A DNA stretch of 64,000 nt from Delphinapterus leucas (taxonomy: Eukaryota; Chordata; Mammalia; Artiodactyla; Monodontidae): positions 1,675,917-1,739,916 of the forward strand of contig NW_022098091.1 in NCBI RefSeq assembly GCF_002288925.2, read 5' to 3'. Both the position numbers and the translations under genes were made by a program. Numbering within the stretch: the first letter of the stretch is position 1; each line of letters opens with the position of its first letter. The notes under the pieces are model-generated. The model had not been told where the DNA came from. It did no database searches and worked only from the letters and a program-made list of their open reading frames with translations. This document shows positions 51,121-64,000 of this stretch, piece after piece.

Positions 51121-51374
51121 TTTTCATATAAAGTGGTAATTTATAAAATGATAGTGATAATATAAATGGTAGTGTATTTTACATCCTTATTTGGCAAAAT
51201 AAAAAGTTATCAAACTTATGATCTCACAAATTAAAAAACAGTAATTAAATGGTTATAAAATAACATCTGGTAACCCCTGGGCAATACACAGTATTAAGAT
51301 GAGAGACAATGGATGTGTACGTTGCAGAAACTTAATAAAGGTCATTCTACAACATATCAATAAATCAGTGAATT

Positions 51375-51620
51375 CTCAAACCTTTTGGTTTCAGGATACC
51401 TTTACCCTCCTAAAAATTACTGAAAAAAAAAAAAAAAAAAAAAAAAATTACTGAAGACCCCAAAGAGCTTTTGCTTATGTGGGTTAGTTACATCTATGCT
51501 CTTTACTGTATTATAAATTAAAACTAAGAATTTTAAAATATCTATTAATTCATTAAAAATAATAAAACCATTCAGTTAATAAGTTATACATATTTTATTA
51601 AAAATAACTATATTTGCAAA
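51375..51620 (+). repeat. Ancient DNA transposon (MARNA/hAT-like) remnant
   Basis: CTCAAACCTTTTGGTTTCAG and CCCAAAGAGCTTTTGCTTAT resemble a known ancient transposon. It hosts a poly(A) insertion. Confidence 0.5.
51423..51442 (+). mobile_element. Poly(A)-only retro-insertion
   Basis: A pure A tract lies between two copies of AAAAATTACTG (51412-51422 and 51443-51453). Confidence 0.8.
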
Positions 51621-51779
51621 AGAAAAAAATTTAGTGAGGAGAGTAGCACTGTTTTACATTCTTGAAAATCTAATGTTTTGGCTCAACAGAAGACAGCTAA
51701 GTTCTCATATCTGCTTCTATATTCAATTTATTGCTATATACGAATTAATGAATTTTTTTCACCTCTGCAGCTTAGTGAA

Positions 51780-52075
51780 ATCATCAAAATAGACAGGCAC
51801 AGAACTCATAGAAACAGAGAGTAGAATGGTGGTTGCCAGGAGCCAGGGAGTGGGGGAATGGGAAGACGTTGGTCAAAGGGTACAAACTTGCAGTTATAAG
51901 ATAAATAAGTTCTGGGGATCTAACATACAACATGGTGACTATAGTTAACAATATGGCATTATATACTTGAAAGTTACTACGTACATCTTGTGGTAATCAT
52001 TTTGCAATTTATACATGTATCTAATCATCACAACTTACACAATGTTACATGTCAATAATATATTAAAAAGCTGGG
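51780..52075 (+). mobile_element. L1M 3' end
   Basis: GAATGGTGGTTGCCAGGAGC and AACATGGTGACTATAGTTAA, a standard L1M 3' signature. Confidence 0.78.
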
Positions 52076-52164
52076 AAAAAACAGGCACAAGGGCTGTTTG
52101 GGAACCATTATACTATATATACCACACTATGGAACACTACAAAATACCAATAGACTTTGAAAGA

Positions 52165-52470
52165 AGTGGAACGCAGTCTAGCACAAAGGTAGAGAGTAGG
52201 CGCTGGAGTCAAGACTGCTTAGATTTTAATTCTGGCTCTACTGCTTACTAGCTATGAAACTTGAACAATTAATTTTACCTCACTGAGCCTTCAAGTGCTT
52301 CAGTTATATCATCTATAACGTTTTCTTTATTATTTTCCCTTCACCAGCGTAATTTTACATATATATCACTAATAGCCTTACTAAGTAATAAAAATTACAT
52401 AATATCAATACCTCATGAATTGTTATATTAAATGAGATCACACGATAAGAACTCAGGAAATGTTAACTAT
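52165..52470 (+). repeat. MIR
   Basis: GGCGCTGGAGTCAAGACTGC and TGGCTCTACTGCTTACTAGC. Confidence 0.7.
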
Positions 52471-52834
52471 TTATTACTAAATCTATTAGTGATAATGTTT
52501 GTGAAGTTAACTGTATTAATGATTGGAAACTTAATAAAGAACATTGTTAAATAATAACAAAGTAATTGTAAGCAACTCAGGCTTTGAATCCACCGTATTT
52601 CTTGTATTTCTCCCACTCACTCTCACCTTCTGCCTTCAGAGAACAAAACCAAGGGGGGAAAAAAAATTAAGCTTATGCTTAGCCACCCTGAAACCAGGCA
52701 GTTTCCCTTTCCTATACTATAAAAATGGTCTGACAATTTCCTCAAAATAATCAATTGACTTCCCTAAGCCTCGGTTTATAAGAATTTTAAGTGGGGATAA
52801 CTCCTACCTTCCAGAGCTTATGTTAGGATGATAG

Positions 52835-52870
<36 letters not shown>

Positions 52871-54037
52871 GTATGTGTGTATGTATATGTTTGATATCTA
52901 GTAAGAGTGCTCAGTGAATGATACCTTCACTCCAACCAAAAAGTGATAACTCTTCGAAACTGGTACAGCATGTAAAAACTCATATTATCATTCCCAGAAC
53001 AAGTTATTTTTGTTCAATTCTTATCTTAGTCATGAAACGTTAAGTTCCTTATAATTCCATCTCTTTCAGCGAGCGACCTAACATAAAGTTTTACATAGAG
53101 TAAGCACCCAATATTCCTAAATTAATTTTCTGAACTCTGTATCTTTGGACATAGGCATACACTATAAAAGAAATGTTAATAACTCAAGTAATACTGACTG
53201 CCTCTTGGACAGAGATCATCATTTTAAAATAATGCGTCATGCTACCATTTTAAAACTATAATGACAGTAAAGGGAACACAAAAACAGCACAGGATCCATT
53301 CGGGTCTTTTTTTAATTGAAAATGATAAGTTATAATGCCTAACATTAAAAAATCTTTTCCCTTCTAACAGTGAAACTTTCACTAAAGGAAATAATCAATC
53401 TCCTTTCTCCCCCCAGCCACCTCTGGTGGGTACCAAAGAACCATAGGGTGAAAGTAAGTGAAACTAATCACTAGCAAGTGAAGTGAAGGAAGAGACGAGA
53501 GAAAGATAAAAGGCTGCAACCAAAATTTAAACCCAGCGTATTAAACATTTTATTTCTTTCATCAAACAGCCTCTATTTCAATGTTTCTAAGAGAACAAGA
53601 AAAACAATGAGTTTCTTTTTTTAAACTATCTTTATCTTAGCCAGAAATACTTTAATGTTCTAAAGCACAAACGGAATTGCTGCCTTTTTCCAGAAGGAGT
53701 AACTAGGTTCTACTACTTCTCCACAAGATGTGCATCTCTCCAGTGTTCTATAACTAAAATCTGTGGATGCAGTGGAATCAAAAGCACTACAAAGCACCAA
53801 CTCCTTTTTGTTTCCTTGACAAACAGATGAGAAACTCAGTCAAGGTGGTTTGTGCAACAGTGTTAAGTTTTTGAGTCATTTTTTTACTAGGGTCTCTGAG
53901 CTCCTTCTACACATTAAAAAACCTCATGTAGTCTTAGTTCTCAGATGAAATTTTAAAACAACTAACCCAAAATATTTTAAGGTACTGCTGTAGAACACTA
54001 AACACTTGGGAAAAGTGGGAAAAAAAAAGATTAAAAG
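52471..54037. other. Intron 1, about 1.5 kb mostly single-copy
   Basis: Holds an (AT)16 tract at 52837-52868. No other element recognised. Confidence 0.45.
52837..52868. repeat. (AT)16 microsatellite
   Basis: Uninterrupted AT dinucleotides. Confidence 0.95.
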
Positions 54038-54053
54038 AAAAGATCATAACTTG

Positions 54054-54378
54054 GGCTTCCCTGGTGGCGCAGTGGTTGAGAATCCGCCTGCCAATGCAGG
54101 GGACACGGGTTCGAGCCCTGGTCCAGAAGGATCCCACATGCCGTTGAGCAACTGGGTCTGTGCACCACAACTACTGAGCCTGCGCTCTGGAGCCCGCGAG
54201 CCACAACTGCTGAGGCCCGTGTGCCTGGAGCCTGTGCTCCGCAACAAGAGAAGCCACTGCAATGAGAAGCCGGCGCACAGCAAGGAGTGGCCCCAGCTCG
54301 TCGCAGCTGAAGGGGGCCCACGTGCAGCAACAGAGACCCAACGCAGCCAAAAAATTAATTAATTAAAAAAAAAAAAGA
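54054..54378 (+). repeat. CHR SINE, long form (5' part of a larger insertion)
   Basis: GGGCTTCCCTGGTGGCGCAG head, GGTTCGAGCCC B box, long body and A-rich tail. Its left TSD is AAAAGATCATAACT (54038-54051), but the partner lies at 54602-54615, beyond about 190 bp of non-SINE DNA and a second A-rich tail. Confidence 0.93.
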
Positions 54379-54601
54379 GCCTCACAGCCCCTTCAGCCCC
54401 CTCCTTATCTTCCCACCAGCCAGCTTCACACTTGCAAACTGGTTTCCATCACCTGCCTGGTGGACAGAGGCTATTGCCAGTTGTACCTTGAATCCGGAGA
54501 CCAGGGTGTTAGGAATCTTGGAATTGTGGCTTTATCTGTCCATGAGTGATGCCAGAGGGGTTAAAAAAATTAATTAATTAAAAAATAAATAAAAATTTAA
54601 A
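54379..54601 (+). mobile_element. Putative SINE 3'-transduced segment with second A-rich tail
   Basis: About 190 bp of unique sequence (starts GAGCCTCACAGCCCC, ends GCCAGAGGGGTT) followed by TTAATTAATTAAAAAATAAA-type tail, all inside the TSD pair of the preceding SINE. It contains no run of four T, the usual pol III terminator. Confidence 0.75.
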
Positions 54602-54615
54602 AAAAGATCATAACT

Positions 54616-55734
54616 GAATGACAAAAGCTTAGGAGAAAAGGGAGTTTGGATGCATCTATTATTTATTAGTTTATGAAAGGCAGGAAGCCAAATCACTAAG
54701 AATAAAATCAGAAGTCTCCACTCTCTAAGAAATTACACACAAACATACACTCACCCCTTCTCTACCAACAGGACTGTAATTCTGGGGTGGCCTGTTTAAG
54801 GAAATGTTAATATTAGTAATTTTACATTGGAAATGGAAATTTCCAATGGAATTTTCAAGATATTTCCACACCACAAAATCACTTGAAGTTTGTCAATACT
54901 GTTTCACACTTTGATTTATGGGAATGTTTATTTGCTATATAATTTAACATTTAGCTTACTATGGGATGTACAGCAAAAGTATGTTTTACATATTGCTTTA
55001 AATCCACCTAAGGCCATGTATATAATACAACCCTTCTGCATTTGAGAGACAAAGCAGCTAAATGAAGAATATAACTGCTTGTAAAGTCTCATAATACACA
55101 TAAAAAGGCTCATTTAGTATACACCATTACAATAATCACATGTAATAATCACGGTGGCTCATGTTTTGAAACACTGTCAGAAAACATGGAAATTATCTAC
55201 ATCTCTATGAACCTAGGGCAATGGATGGAAGAAAAGGTGACCTAGGCATCCAAAGGGCAGAAAGAAGATTGATTGTGCAATAATTTTAGAACTGGGAATT
55301 ATAACAGACCTAATGCCTAACTAATCCAGAAGTGCCATTAAACCTAACCCAAGAGTAGAAATAATGCAAGAGATCAAAATAGATTTATTACTTCTTTGGG
55401 GAGCTGAAAGTTTACCTTGAACCTCAGAAAGAACCACACACAATAACACATTAGACCAAGTAAGCAGAAAGAGGTATCTGAAATACCAGAATGCCCCGGA
55501 GCCTTGTCTCTGGACATCTTCTCTATCTATACTTATTACTCTGTCTTACTACACTTCTCTATCTACACTTACTTCCTAGTACATCTCTTCCAGGCTGATG
55601 GCTCTAAAGACAATTTACATACTAAGCAGATACCCTGTGGTGACTGTCGCACAACTCTGTGAATATACTAAAACAAATGAATTGTACACTTTAAATGAGT
55701 GAAGTTTGTCAATAAATGTCAACTCTTTCTAGTC
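54616..55734. other. Intron 1, unassigned
   Basis: No element confidently recognised. Confidence 0.4.
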
Positions 55735-56525
55735 ACTCAGCCAAAAAAGCCCCAGAGTCATTCTTGAAAACTCTCCTCTCTTACCCCACATTTAATTCAT
55801 CTAGAAAGCCGTTTGGATCTACCTTCAGAACAGGTCTAGAATTAAATTACTTCTTATAAAGCTTGTCCAAACCACCAGTATTTTATCCCAGGATTACTTC
55901 AATAGCCACCTACTGGCATCCCTATTTCTGCAGCAACTAGAATGATCTTTTAAAAACAGAAATCTGTTCACATCACTCCTCTGCCCCATCTCACTCAAAA
56001 TAAAAGCCCAAGAATGCCTATAAAATTCTTTGTGATCTGCCCCTCCTGCCATATCACCCACCATAATCTGAGTTCATCTGCTAATCCTTACTTTCACTAC
56101 TTCTTTCCAGCCACAAAAGCTTTCTTCAGCTCACCAGGCACACTCTAACCTCAAGACCTTTGTATTTTTCTGTTCTCTTTGTCTTGGAACCTTCTTCTCT
56201 CACACTCTCCTATCTATATTGCCTATACCTCACCTTCCTGCTCAAATGTCACATTCTCAGTGAGGCCTTCCCTTAGCACCTAATTTAAAACTGCAAACTC
56301 TTATAACACTCTGTATTCCCCTTCCCTGCTTTATATTCCTCTTTAGCACTCCTAATATTTTTTACCTTCTAATATATTTAATATTTTGTTTGTTTGTTGC
56401 TTGTCTCCTCTTCTAACAGTATAGGCTCCGAGAGGACAAAAATTTTTCTCCATTTTATTCACCTGCTTATGTCCCCAGTGCCTGTCACAGTAGGTATTCA
56501 ATAAATATTTGTTAAAAGAACTGAA
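55735..56525 (+). repeat. L2 LINE
   Basis: CCCCAGAGTCATTCTTGAAA through CTCAGTGAGGCCTTCCCTTA to GTAGGTATTCAATAAATATT, in full L2 order. Confidence 0.8.
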
Positions 56526-57120
56526 TGTAAACTAGGGATTTGTAAGCAAAATTCATCTTGGAACTTAAAGTAAGAATTTGTACCTAGTCCACCTATATTT
56601 GTATACATGTGATATGTGATTAAAAAGCTATGGCAGTACTGTTATACTCTATATGTGTAGCCAACATATCTGCTACAAAGGATGAATTACAAGGAAAGTA
56701 AACGGTTAAAGGAATAGCTACATTTCAGATACCAGAGCTGCAAAAAATAGTTCCAGACCCTCAGATTTGTGCAATATCAAATACAAGATTATAGACTTCA
56801 CTCTCCACTGACCAATGGAGGTACCAGTGTGGTACCCCAAACTTTTTGCCACCAAAAAAAATCCTTCTATTATTTAATCTAAAACCTAACATTTAGAGAT
56901 TTTTATCAAGTAAACAACTTTAGTAACTAACATGTTCAACTTGTTTTCCCTTTTTTAAAATTATAAATGACTATCAGAACTTCAAATCTATACAAGATAA
57001 TCAGTTTTCCCACAGAAAGCAAAAATAAAAACAAAAATACCCACAAAGCTTCAAAATGTAGATATTCTAGTTAATCTGCATGGCCTAACATTGTAGAAAA
57101 TATTTTATGAATAGGAAAGG
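56526..57120. other. Intron 1, unassigned
   Basis: Nothing recognised. Confidence 0.4.
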
Positions 57121-57370
57121 CTGTGTAGTACAGTGGCTAAGAGTGTATGCTCTAAATCAAGAATGCCTGGGTTGAATCCTGGATCCACCACTTATTAGCT
57201 CTCTAACCATGGGCAAGTTACTCAACCTCTCAGTGCCTCTGTTTTCCCATCTGTAAAGTGGGGATCATAACAATACCTACTTCAAAGAATTATGAAGATT
57301 GAATGAATTAATAAGTGTAAAATGCTTGGAACAGTGCCTGGCACATAATAAGCACTTGATAAAAGTTAGC
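57121..57370 (+). repeat. MIR, near full length
   Basis: GTACAGTGGCTAAGAGTGTA start, GGGCAAGTTACTCAACCTCT core and AGCACTTGATAAAAGTTAGC end. Confidence 0.88.
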
Positions 57371-57623
57371 TAGAAAATTATTACCAGCTTCATGGTCCAT
57401 TCAGGCATCTGAGAAACCACTGCCATACATCAAAAATAGTAAATTGCACTTTTCGAATTCTCTGCAACAAACTAATCCTGTATTAAGAGGGTTTTTTTGG
57501 GCAGTCCATATTTCTCTTGTGGAGAAAATACCAGATTGTACTGAGATTTGCTTCAAATGAGGAGGAGGAGAAGGGAAAGTAAAGGGGACAGAAGAAAAAA
57601 GATCGGCCATTAAAATAACTACT

Positions 57624-57955
57624 GGGACTTCCCTGGTGGCGCAGTGGTTAAGAATCCACCTGCCAATGCAGGGGACACGGCTCCGAGCCCTGTTCTGGGA
57701 AGGTCCCACATGCTGTGGAGCAACTAAGCACATGGGCCACAACTACTGAGCCTGCGCTCTACAGCCCACGAGCCACAACTGAAGCCCGCGCGCCTAGAGC
57801 CTGTGCTCAGCAACAAGAGAAGCCACCGCAACGAGAAGCCGGCGCACCGCAAGGAAGAGTAGCCCCCCGCTCGCCTCAACTAGACAAAGCCCGCGCACGG
57901 CAATTAAGACCCAACGCAGCCAAAAATAAATTAATTGATTAATTAAAAAAAAAAG
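57624..57955 (+). repeat. CHR SINE, long form
   Basis: TSD ATAACTACT at 57615-57623 and 57956-57964. Confidence 0.93.
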
Positions 57956-57964
57956 ATAACTACT

Positions 57965-58339
57965 TTTGAAGTGGGGTGATCAGTGGTGGCAGGAGTGTTA
58001 TTACTTTCCTAATCTTGTACATACTTAAAGTTCGTACCAAAAACAGCTGAAGGGAAATCTTAACAGCTTTTCTGCTCTACAAATGATTCTACTTTCCTAT
58101 AACCCCCTTTTCTTCAAAAACTCATTTCAATTCTCATACACCTTCTAAAACAGACCAACCCATTCAATGGTTAGAAGCAAAACAACTTGGAGATATCATG
58201 AACACAGTATTTTCCATTTTGTCCTACTAGTTCTTCAGAGAACTTGCTAATTCACTACAGAAAGGCTGGTCCAAACCATCTCCCTCTGACTGGGAATGTA
58301 ATTTCCAGCACTGTTCCCAAAACAAAGTAATTATTTCGA
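57965..58339. other. Intron 1, unassigned
   Basis: Nothing recognised. Confidence 0.4.
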
Positions 58340-58600
58340 ATAGTTAGGACCTTAAGACTATCTACATCATCGCTGTCACCATAATAAATAATGTGAACAT
58401 ATATGTATATGCTAGGACCTATACTAAAATACATGCATTATCTTCTTAAATCTAGACAACAAGCCTATGAGAGATAATTATCTCTACTCACAGATCAGAA
58501 ATTGAGACTCACAATTTAAGTACTGTGCCCAGGTATTAACTGATGGAATTAAGATTTGAACCTGGGTCTAATTCTAAAGTCTGTGTTTTTCTACTTTTCC
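58340..58600 (-). repeat. MIR
   Basis: Reverse MIR: TTAAGTACTGTGCCCAGGTA and GATTTGAACCTGGGTCTAAT. Confidence 0.7.
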
Positions 58601-58807
58601 ATACTTATTTCCATGTTACATTAAAAATGGGACAGATGAACAAAATACAGAAATGACAGTCTAGTCAAATTGCACATCAAGCCCATATAAGCGCCATATT
58701 TTGAAACTGCCAACAACCATACCTATCATTTCTTTTACTAAATTATAAATGCTGCCTTCTGATAAACAGAAATTAAAACAATTCAAGTTCTTGATTAACT
58801 ATTTCAC

Positions 58808-59260
58808 AAAATTATATTGGCAAATATTTACTGATTACTTATTGTGTGCCAAACACTGTTCTAGTTGCTTGGGGATGTAGCAGCAAAGAAGACACAGCCC
58901 TGTCATCTGGTGGAAGAAAATAAACAGTAAGCATATAAACAAATAAATAAGGTAATTTCATATACTGAAAATAAAGTGATGTGTTATAATGCAACTGAAG
59001 GAACCCCATTTGAAATAAGATCATTAGGGAAGGCCTTTCTGAGGAGGTAATATTTGAGCTTGGATCTAAATGATGGGAAGATAGGATTAGAAGAAGCCTG
59101 AGAGGTAGTAGGCAGGGCAGGTGGTGTAGGACCTTGTAGACCTTTTACTTGTAGTAAAAAGAAGTTTAACCCTTTAAGCCTGTTGCAATGGGATATCACT
59201 GAAGGATTTTAAAGCACAGAAATGACATCTGTTTATGCTACAGAAAGATCACTTTTGAAA
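58808..59260 (-). repeat. L2 LINE 3' end
   Basis: Reverse L2: GTGTGCCAAACACTGTTCTA, GGCCTTTCTGAGGAGGTAAT. Confidence 0.75.
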
Positions 59261-59329
59261 AATGATAGTGTAAGTGGAAGCTTCAGTCAAACAAATTAAA
59301 ACAAGTCTGAATAAAATCAGTAGAACCCA

Positions 59330-59499
59330 GGGCTTCCCTGGTGGCACAGTGGTTGAGAGTCCGCCTGCCGATGCAGGGGACATGGGTTCGTGTCCCGGTC
59401 CTGGAAGATCCCACATGCCGCTGAGTGGCTAGGCCCGTGAGCCATGGCCGCTGAGCCTGCGCATCCGGAGCCTGTGCTCCGCAACGGGAGAGGCCACAA
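59330..59499 (+). repeat. CHR SINE, middle form, 3'-incomplete
   Basis: Head to GGAGAGGCCACAA, then switches abruptly to L1 sequence. Left TSD AAAATCAGTAGAACCCA at 59313-59329. Confidence 0.9.
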
Positions 59500-59631
59500 A
59501 TTAAAACCTTTACAGACAAGCAAAAGCTAAGAGAATTCAGCATCGCCAAACAAGCTTTACAACAAAGGCCAAAGGAACTTCTCTAGGCAGGAATCATAAG
59601 AGGAGGAAAAGACCTACAAAAACAAACACAA
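59500..59631 (+). mobile_element. L1 inter-ORF fragment
   Basis: TTAAAACCTTTACAGACAAG and GGAACTTCTCTAGGCAGGAA are artiodactyl L1 sequence near the ORF1-ORF2 junction. It is isolated: its flanks are not L1. Confidence 0.7.
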
Positions 59632-59851
59632 GGGCTTCCCTGGTGGCGCAGTGGTTGAGAGTCCGCCTGCCGATGCAGGGGACACGGGTTCGTGCCCCGG
59701 TCTGGGAAGATCCCACATGCCGCGGAGCGGCTAGGCCCACGAGCCATGGCCGCTGAGCCTGCGCATCCGGAGCCTGTGCTCCGCAACGGGAGAGGCCACA
59801 ANNNNNNNNNNCAGTGAGAGGCCCGCGTACCACAAAAAAAAAAAAAAAAAA
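59632..59851 (+). repeat. CHR SINE, middle form, interrupted by assembly gap
   Basis: Head to GGAGAGGCCACAA, then ten N at 59802-59811, then CAGTGAGAGGCCC and poly(A). Right flank AAAATCAGTATAACCCA (59852-59868) pairs with the TSD left of the other SINE. Confidence 0.9.
59802..59811. other. Assembly gap (10 N)
   Basis: The only undetermined bases in the window, located inside a SINE. Confidence 1.
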
Positions 59852-59921
59852 AAAATCAGTATAACCCACCATGGAGTGTGCTTGAGGAAGACTACTTGCC
59901 TTCTCTAAGTTATTTCCTTTA

Positions 59922-60061
59922 TTGTTTTTCTAATTTTTATTTATTTATTTTTTGGCCATACTGCGCAGCTTGCGGGCTCTCAGTTCCCCGATCAGGGATT
60001 GAACCTGGGCCATGGCAGTGAAAGCCCAGAATCCTAACCACTAGGCCACCAGGGAACTCCC
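59922..60061 (-). repeat. CHR SINE, short form
   Basis: TSD TAAGTTATTTCCTTTA at 59906-59921 and TAAAGTATTTCCTTTA at 60062-60077. Confidence 0.92.
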
Positions 60062-60077
60062 TAAAGTATTTCCTTTA

Positions 60078-60925
60078 AAGTGAACAAAAGTCTCTTATTA
60101 CACATTATGAAATAAAGGATAAAAATGAAAATATCTCAGGAAGAGTTAACATAGTCACTTAAACTCCCACTGAGGTCTAAATATAAGTAACTAAATAATG
60201 GATGCCAAAGAAAAAAAGGAGAAGCAAAAGTGGCATCAGGAAAATGGACAGAAAGGCTGGGAATGCCAAAGACACCTATTTCACAAATTTGCCTAAAGCT
60301 GACTTAAAAACCAAACTCGAACTAAAATAATTCTAACAACAATCTCCTGAATATTTCTCTCAAAAGGCTTTATTTACAATACGATAAACGATGTTCACTC
60401 AACGTAAACATAAAACAACTACAAATTACCCTTAACCATTTTAGAAAGTTAAGTTGCATTCCACCAGACAAAAAAAAAAATCAGGTTTATAGAAAGCCAA
60501 AAGCATTGAACTATACAAACTGTATATAATACACTTCAAATGAAGTACTGTCTTCCTAGAGCAATCATTTTTTTCACTCTTAAAATATCAACAAGGGAAA
60601 TAAGCTCAGGCACAATATCAAAAGTAGAGGAAGAAAAATTCTGGCTCCAGTGTATCTCGTTATCGTTGACTGTAAAAAATATATTGTAATTGCATTTGTA
60701 ATCCCACAGGCAGGGATGGCGACCAACTTATTCTTGCAAATGATGTAACCATACAGTTAAAGCACCAGAGCCCAAAGGTAGAAAAAGTAAAAATGTTTTA
60801 AAACAGGAAGAAAAATATGCTTAAGGAGAATACGTCCTCAGGCTTGAGCACTGCTTGCTACCACTGGTATACCAAAAACATTAAAGAATAATCATGAAAA
60901 CATTACTTTACAAAGTTAAATGTGG
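60078..60925. other. Intron 1, unassigned
   Basis: AT-rich, no element recognised. Confidence 0.4.
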
Positions 60926-60929
60926 CCAT

Positions 60930-61149
60930 TGTCATCTGATATGGTGAAGTCAAATCCCAACTCCACCATTTTACTGTATAAACTTAAGCAGCTTACTTAA
61001 CATTTCTGAGGCTTAGTTTCCACATCTGTAAATCAATTATTAAAAAATCTACTTCTTAGGGTTAGTTTAAGGTATAATGAGATACTAGATATATTGTAAA
61101 TGACAAAGGGCTGGGTACATAGTAGATACTTACTATGTGAGTCTTTGAT

Positions 61150-61150
<1 letters not shown>
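60930..61150 (+). repeat. MIR
   Basis: CTGAGGCTTAGTTTCCACAT and GCTGGGTACATAGTAGATAC. Confidence 0.75.
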
Positions 61151-63229
<2,079 letters not shown>

Positions 63230-63720
63230 ACGCGCTGCTTGGCCCCGCCCCCCTGCTTCCTTCTCAACCTAGAAAAAGCAGAGGGAGGTGTGATGGCGGG
63301 GCAATCTGGCCAATCAAGGGAGAAGAACGGGAAGCGCGCGCAGAAGCCCACAAGCCCCAAGGGCTAAAGAGGCGCTTCGAGTATTCGTGCGCCTGCGCAG
63401 CAGGCCAGCGCGTAGCGGGCTGGGAGGAAAAACGGGGAGAGAAGGGTGGGAGAGGGAGTTGGTCAAACTAAGGAGAGGTTGGGGGAGGGGCTTCACCGCT
63501 CCGCCCCGCGTTTTGCTTCCTAGCGAGGTGTCTCCCTTGGGGCTGTCCAGCTCACACAGCAGGGCCGAGAAACTCCCACCGCTCAGCGGCCACTGTTATT
63601 TTCTGGCACCTGCAGCTGCCGCCGCCGCCGCCGCTGCTAATTTCTCGGGGCACCGACGCGCCACAAACTAGCTAGCAGCCATCTTGCGGTGCCTCAGAGG
63701 ATGCGCATGCGCCAGCTCCA
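63230..63720. promoter_or_regulatory. Second GC-rich core upstream of RPRD2
   Basis: About 0.6-1.0 kb upstream of the ATG, CpG density rises again. Visible motifs are a GC box (CCCCGCCCC, 63243-63251), a CCAAT box (CCAATCA, 63310-63316), NRF1-like sites (TGCGCCTGCGCA at 63388-63399; TGCGCATGCGCC at 63702-63713), a short CCG repeat near 63616-63633 and AAGATGGC on the minus strand (63678-63685). It could be a distal RPRD2 promoter or the start of a divergent or upstream noncoding transcript. No coding exon was recognised. Confidence 0.55.
63702..63713. promoter_or_regulatory. NRF1-type palindrome
   Basis: TGCGCATGCGCC contains the palindrome GCGCATGCGC and fits the NRF1 consensus YGCGCAYGCGCR except at its last base. 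A second near-match lies about 300 bp away at 63388-63399. Confidence 0.55.
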
Positions 63721-64000
63721 GGGAGCCTTTCACTACGCAGACTCCCAGACCAAACAATTTTTTACACTCCCCTGGGACATTAACACTCACAGCCACTTGA
63801 CTTTTTGGATTATAGGAAGAGGAAGTAAATGAAGTGAAACGAAAATTTTCCCCGTAGAATTTTCGAGACGCGGAAACAATAAAAGGCAAGATGTGATCTC
63901 ACCTTCGCCAGATACGTTACAGTCTCACAATTGCATAATACATTATAGTTTACAAAAGCCTTAGATATTTATTATTACATTGATTAGCACAACCTAGATT
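63721..64000. other. Distal upstream flank
   Basis: GC content falls back to the genomic background. Around 63828-63847 the sequence GAAGTGAAACGAAAATT resembles an interferon-response or IRF element (two overlapping AANNGAAA cores). Otherwise nothing is recognised. Confidence 0.4.

Overview
The window is nuclear DNA from a cetacean, probably a toothed whale. Two things point there: dozens of tRNA-Glu-derived CHR-type SINEs (gggCTTCCCTGGTGG heads, GGTTCGA-like B boxes, A-rich tails) and artiodactyl-type L1 3' ends. There are no bacterial features. One protein-coding gene is present, the 5' part of RPRD2 (regulation of nuclear pre-mRNA domain-containing 2) on the minus strand. Seven coding exons with consensus splice sites join into one open frame of 870 nt, residues 1-290. 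The rest of the protein lies beyond the left edge.

Layout from right to left, in the direction of RPRD2 transcription: 62.8-64.0 kb is upstream DNA with a second GC-rich core (NRF1-like, YY1-like, CCAAT and GC-box motifs). Positions 62,453-62,784 hold the 5'UTR with a GCC repeat and coding exon 1. Intron 1 (26,354-62,452, about 36 kb) and intron 2 (7,877-26,223, about 18 kb) are repeat-filled. Exons 2 and 3 complete the CID fold, exon 4 is a 78-bp frame-neutral cassette, and exons 5-7 (5,559 down to 2,926) encode a charged helical region.

The introns record retrotransposition over a long period: old L2 and MIR copies, L1M remnants, a MaLR-type LTR, Tigger and hAT DNA transposons, an artiodactyl L1 nested inside an older L1, and about 40 CHR SINEs. 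Many SINEs have target-site duplications (TSDs) that can be read by eye. I distinguish three SINE forms: a long form (about 300-350 bp, with ACTACTGAAGCCC-like repeats), a middle form (about 200 bp, with GTTGAGAGTCCGCCTGCCGATGC-type heads) and a short form (about 125-150 bp).

I see no novel gene system. The unusual items are structural: a SINE that appears to have carried about 190 bp of 3' flanking DNA (54.04-54.62 kb), a SINE/L1/SINE chimera around an assembly gap with one pair of TSDs outside the whole block (59.31-59.87 kb), an insertion made only of poly(A) inside a TSD (51.41 kb), a 67-bp L1 tail insertion (50.22 kb), several short perfect tandem duplications, and the repeat-rich two-core promoter.
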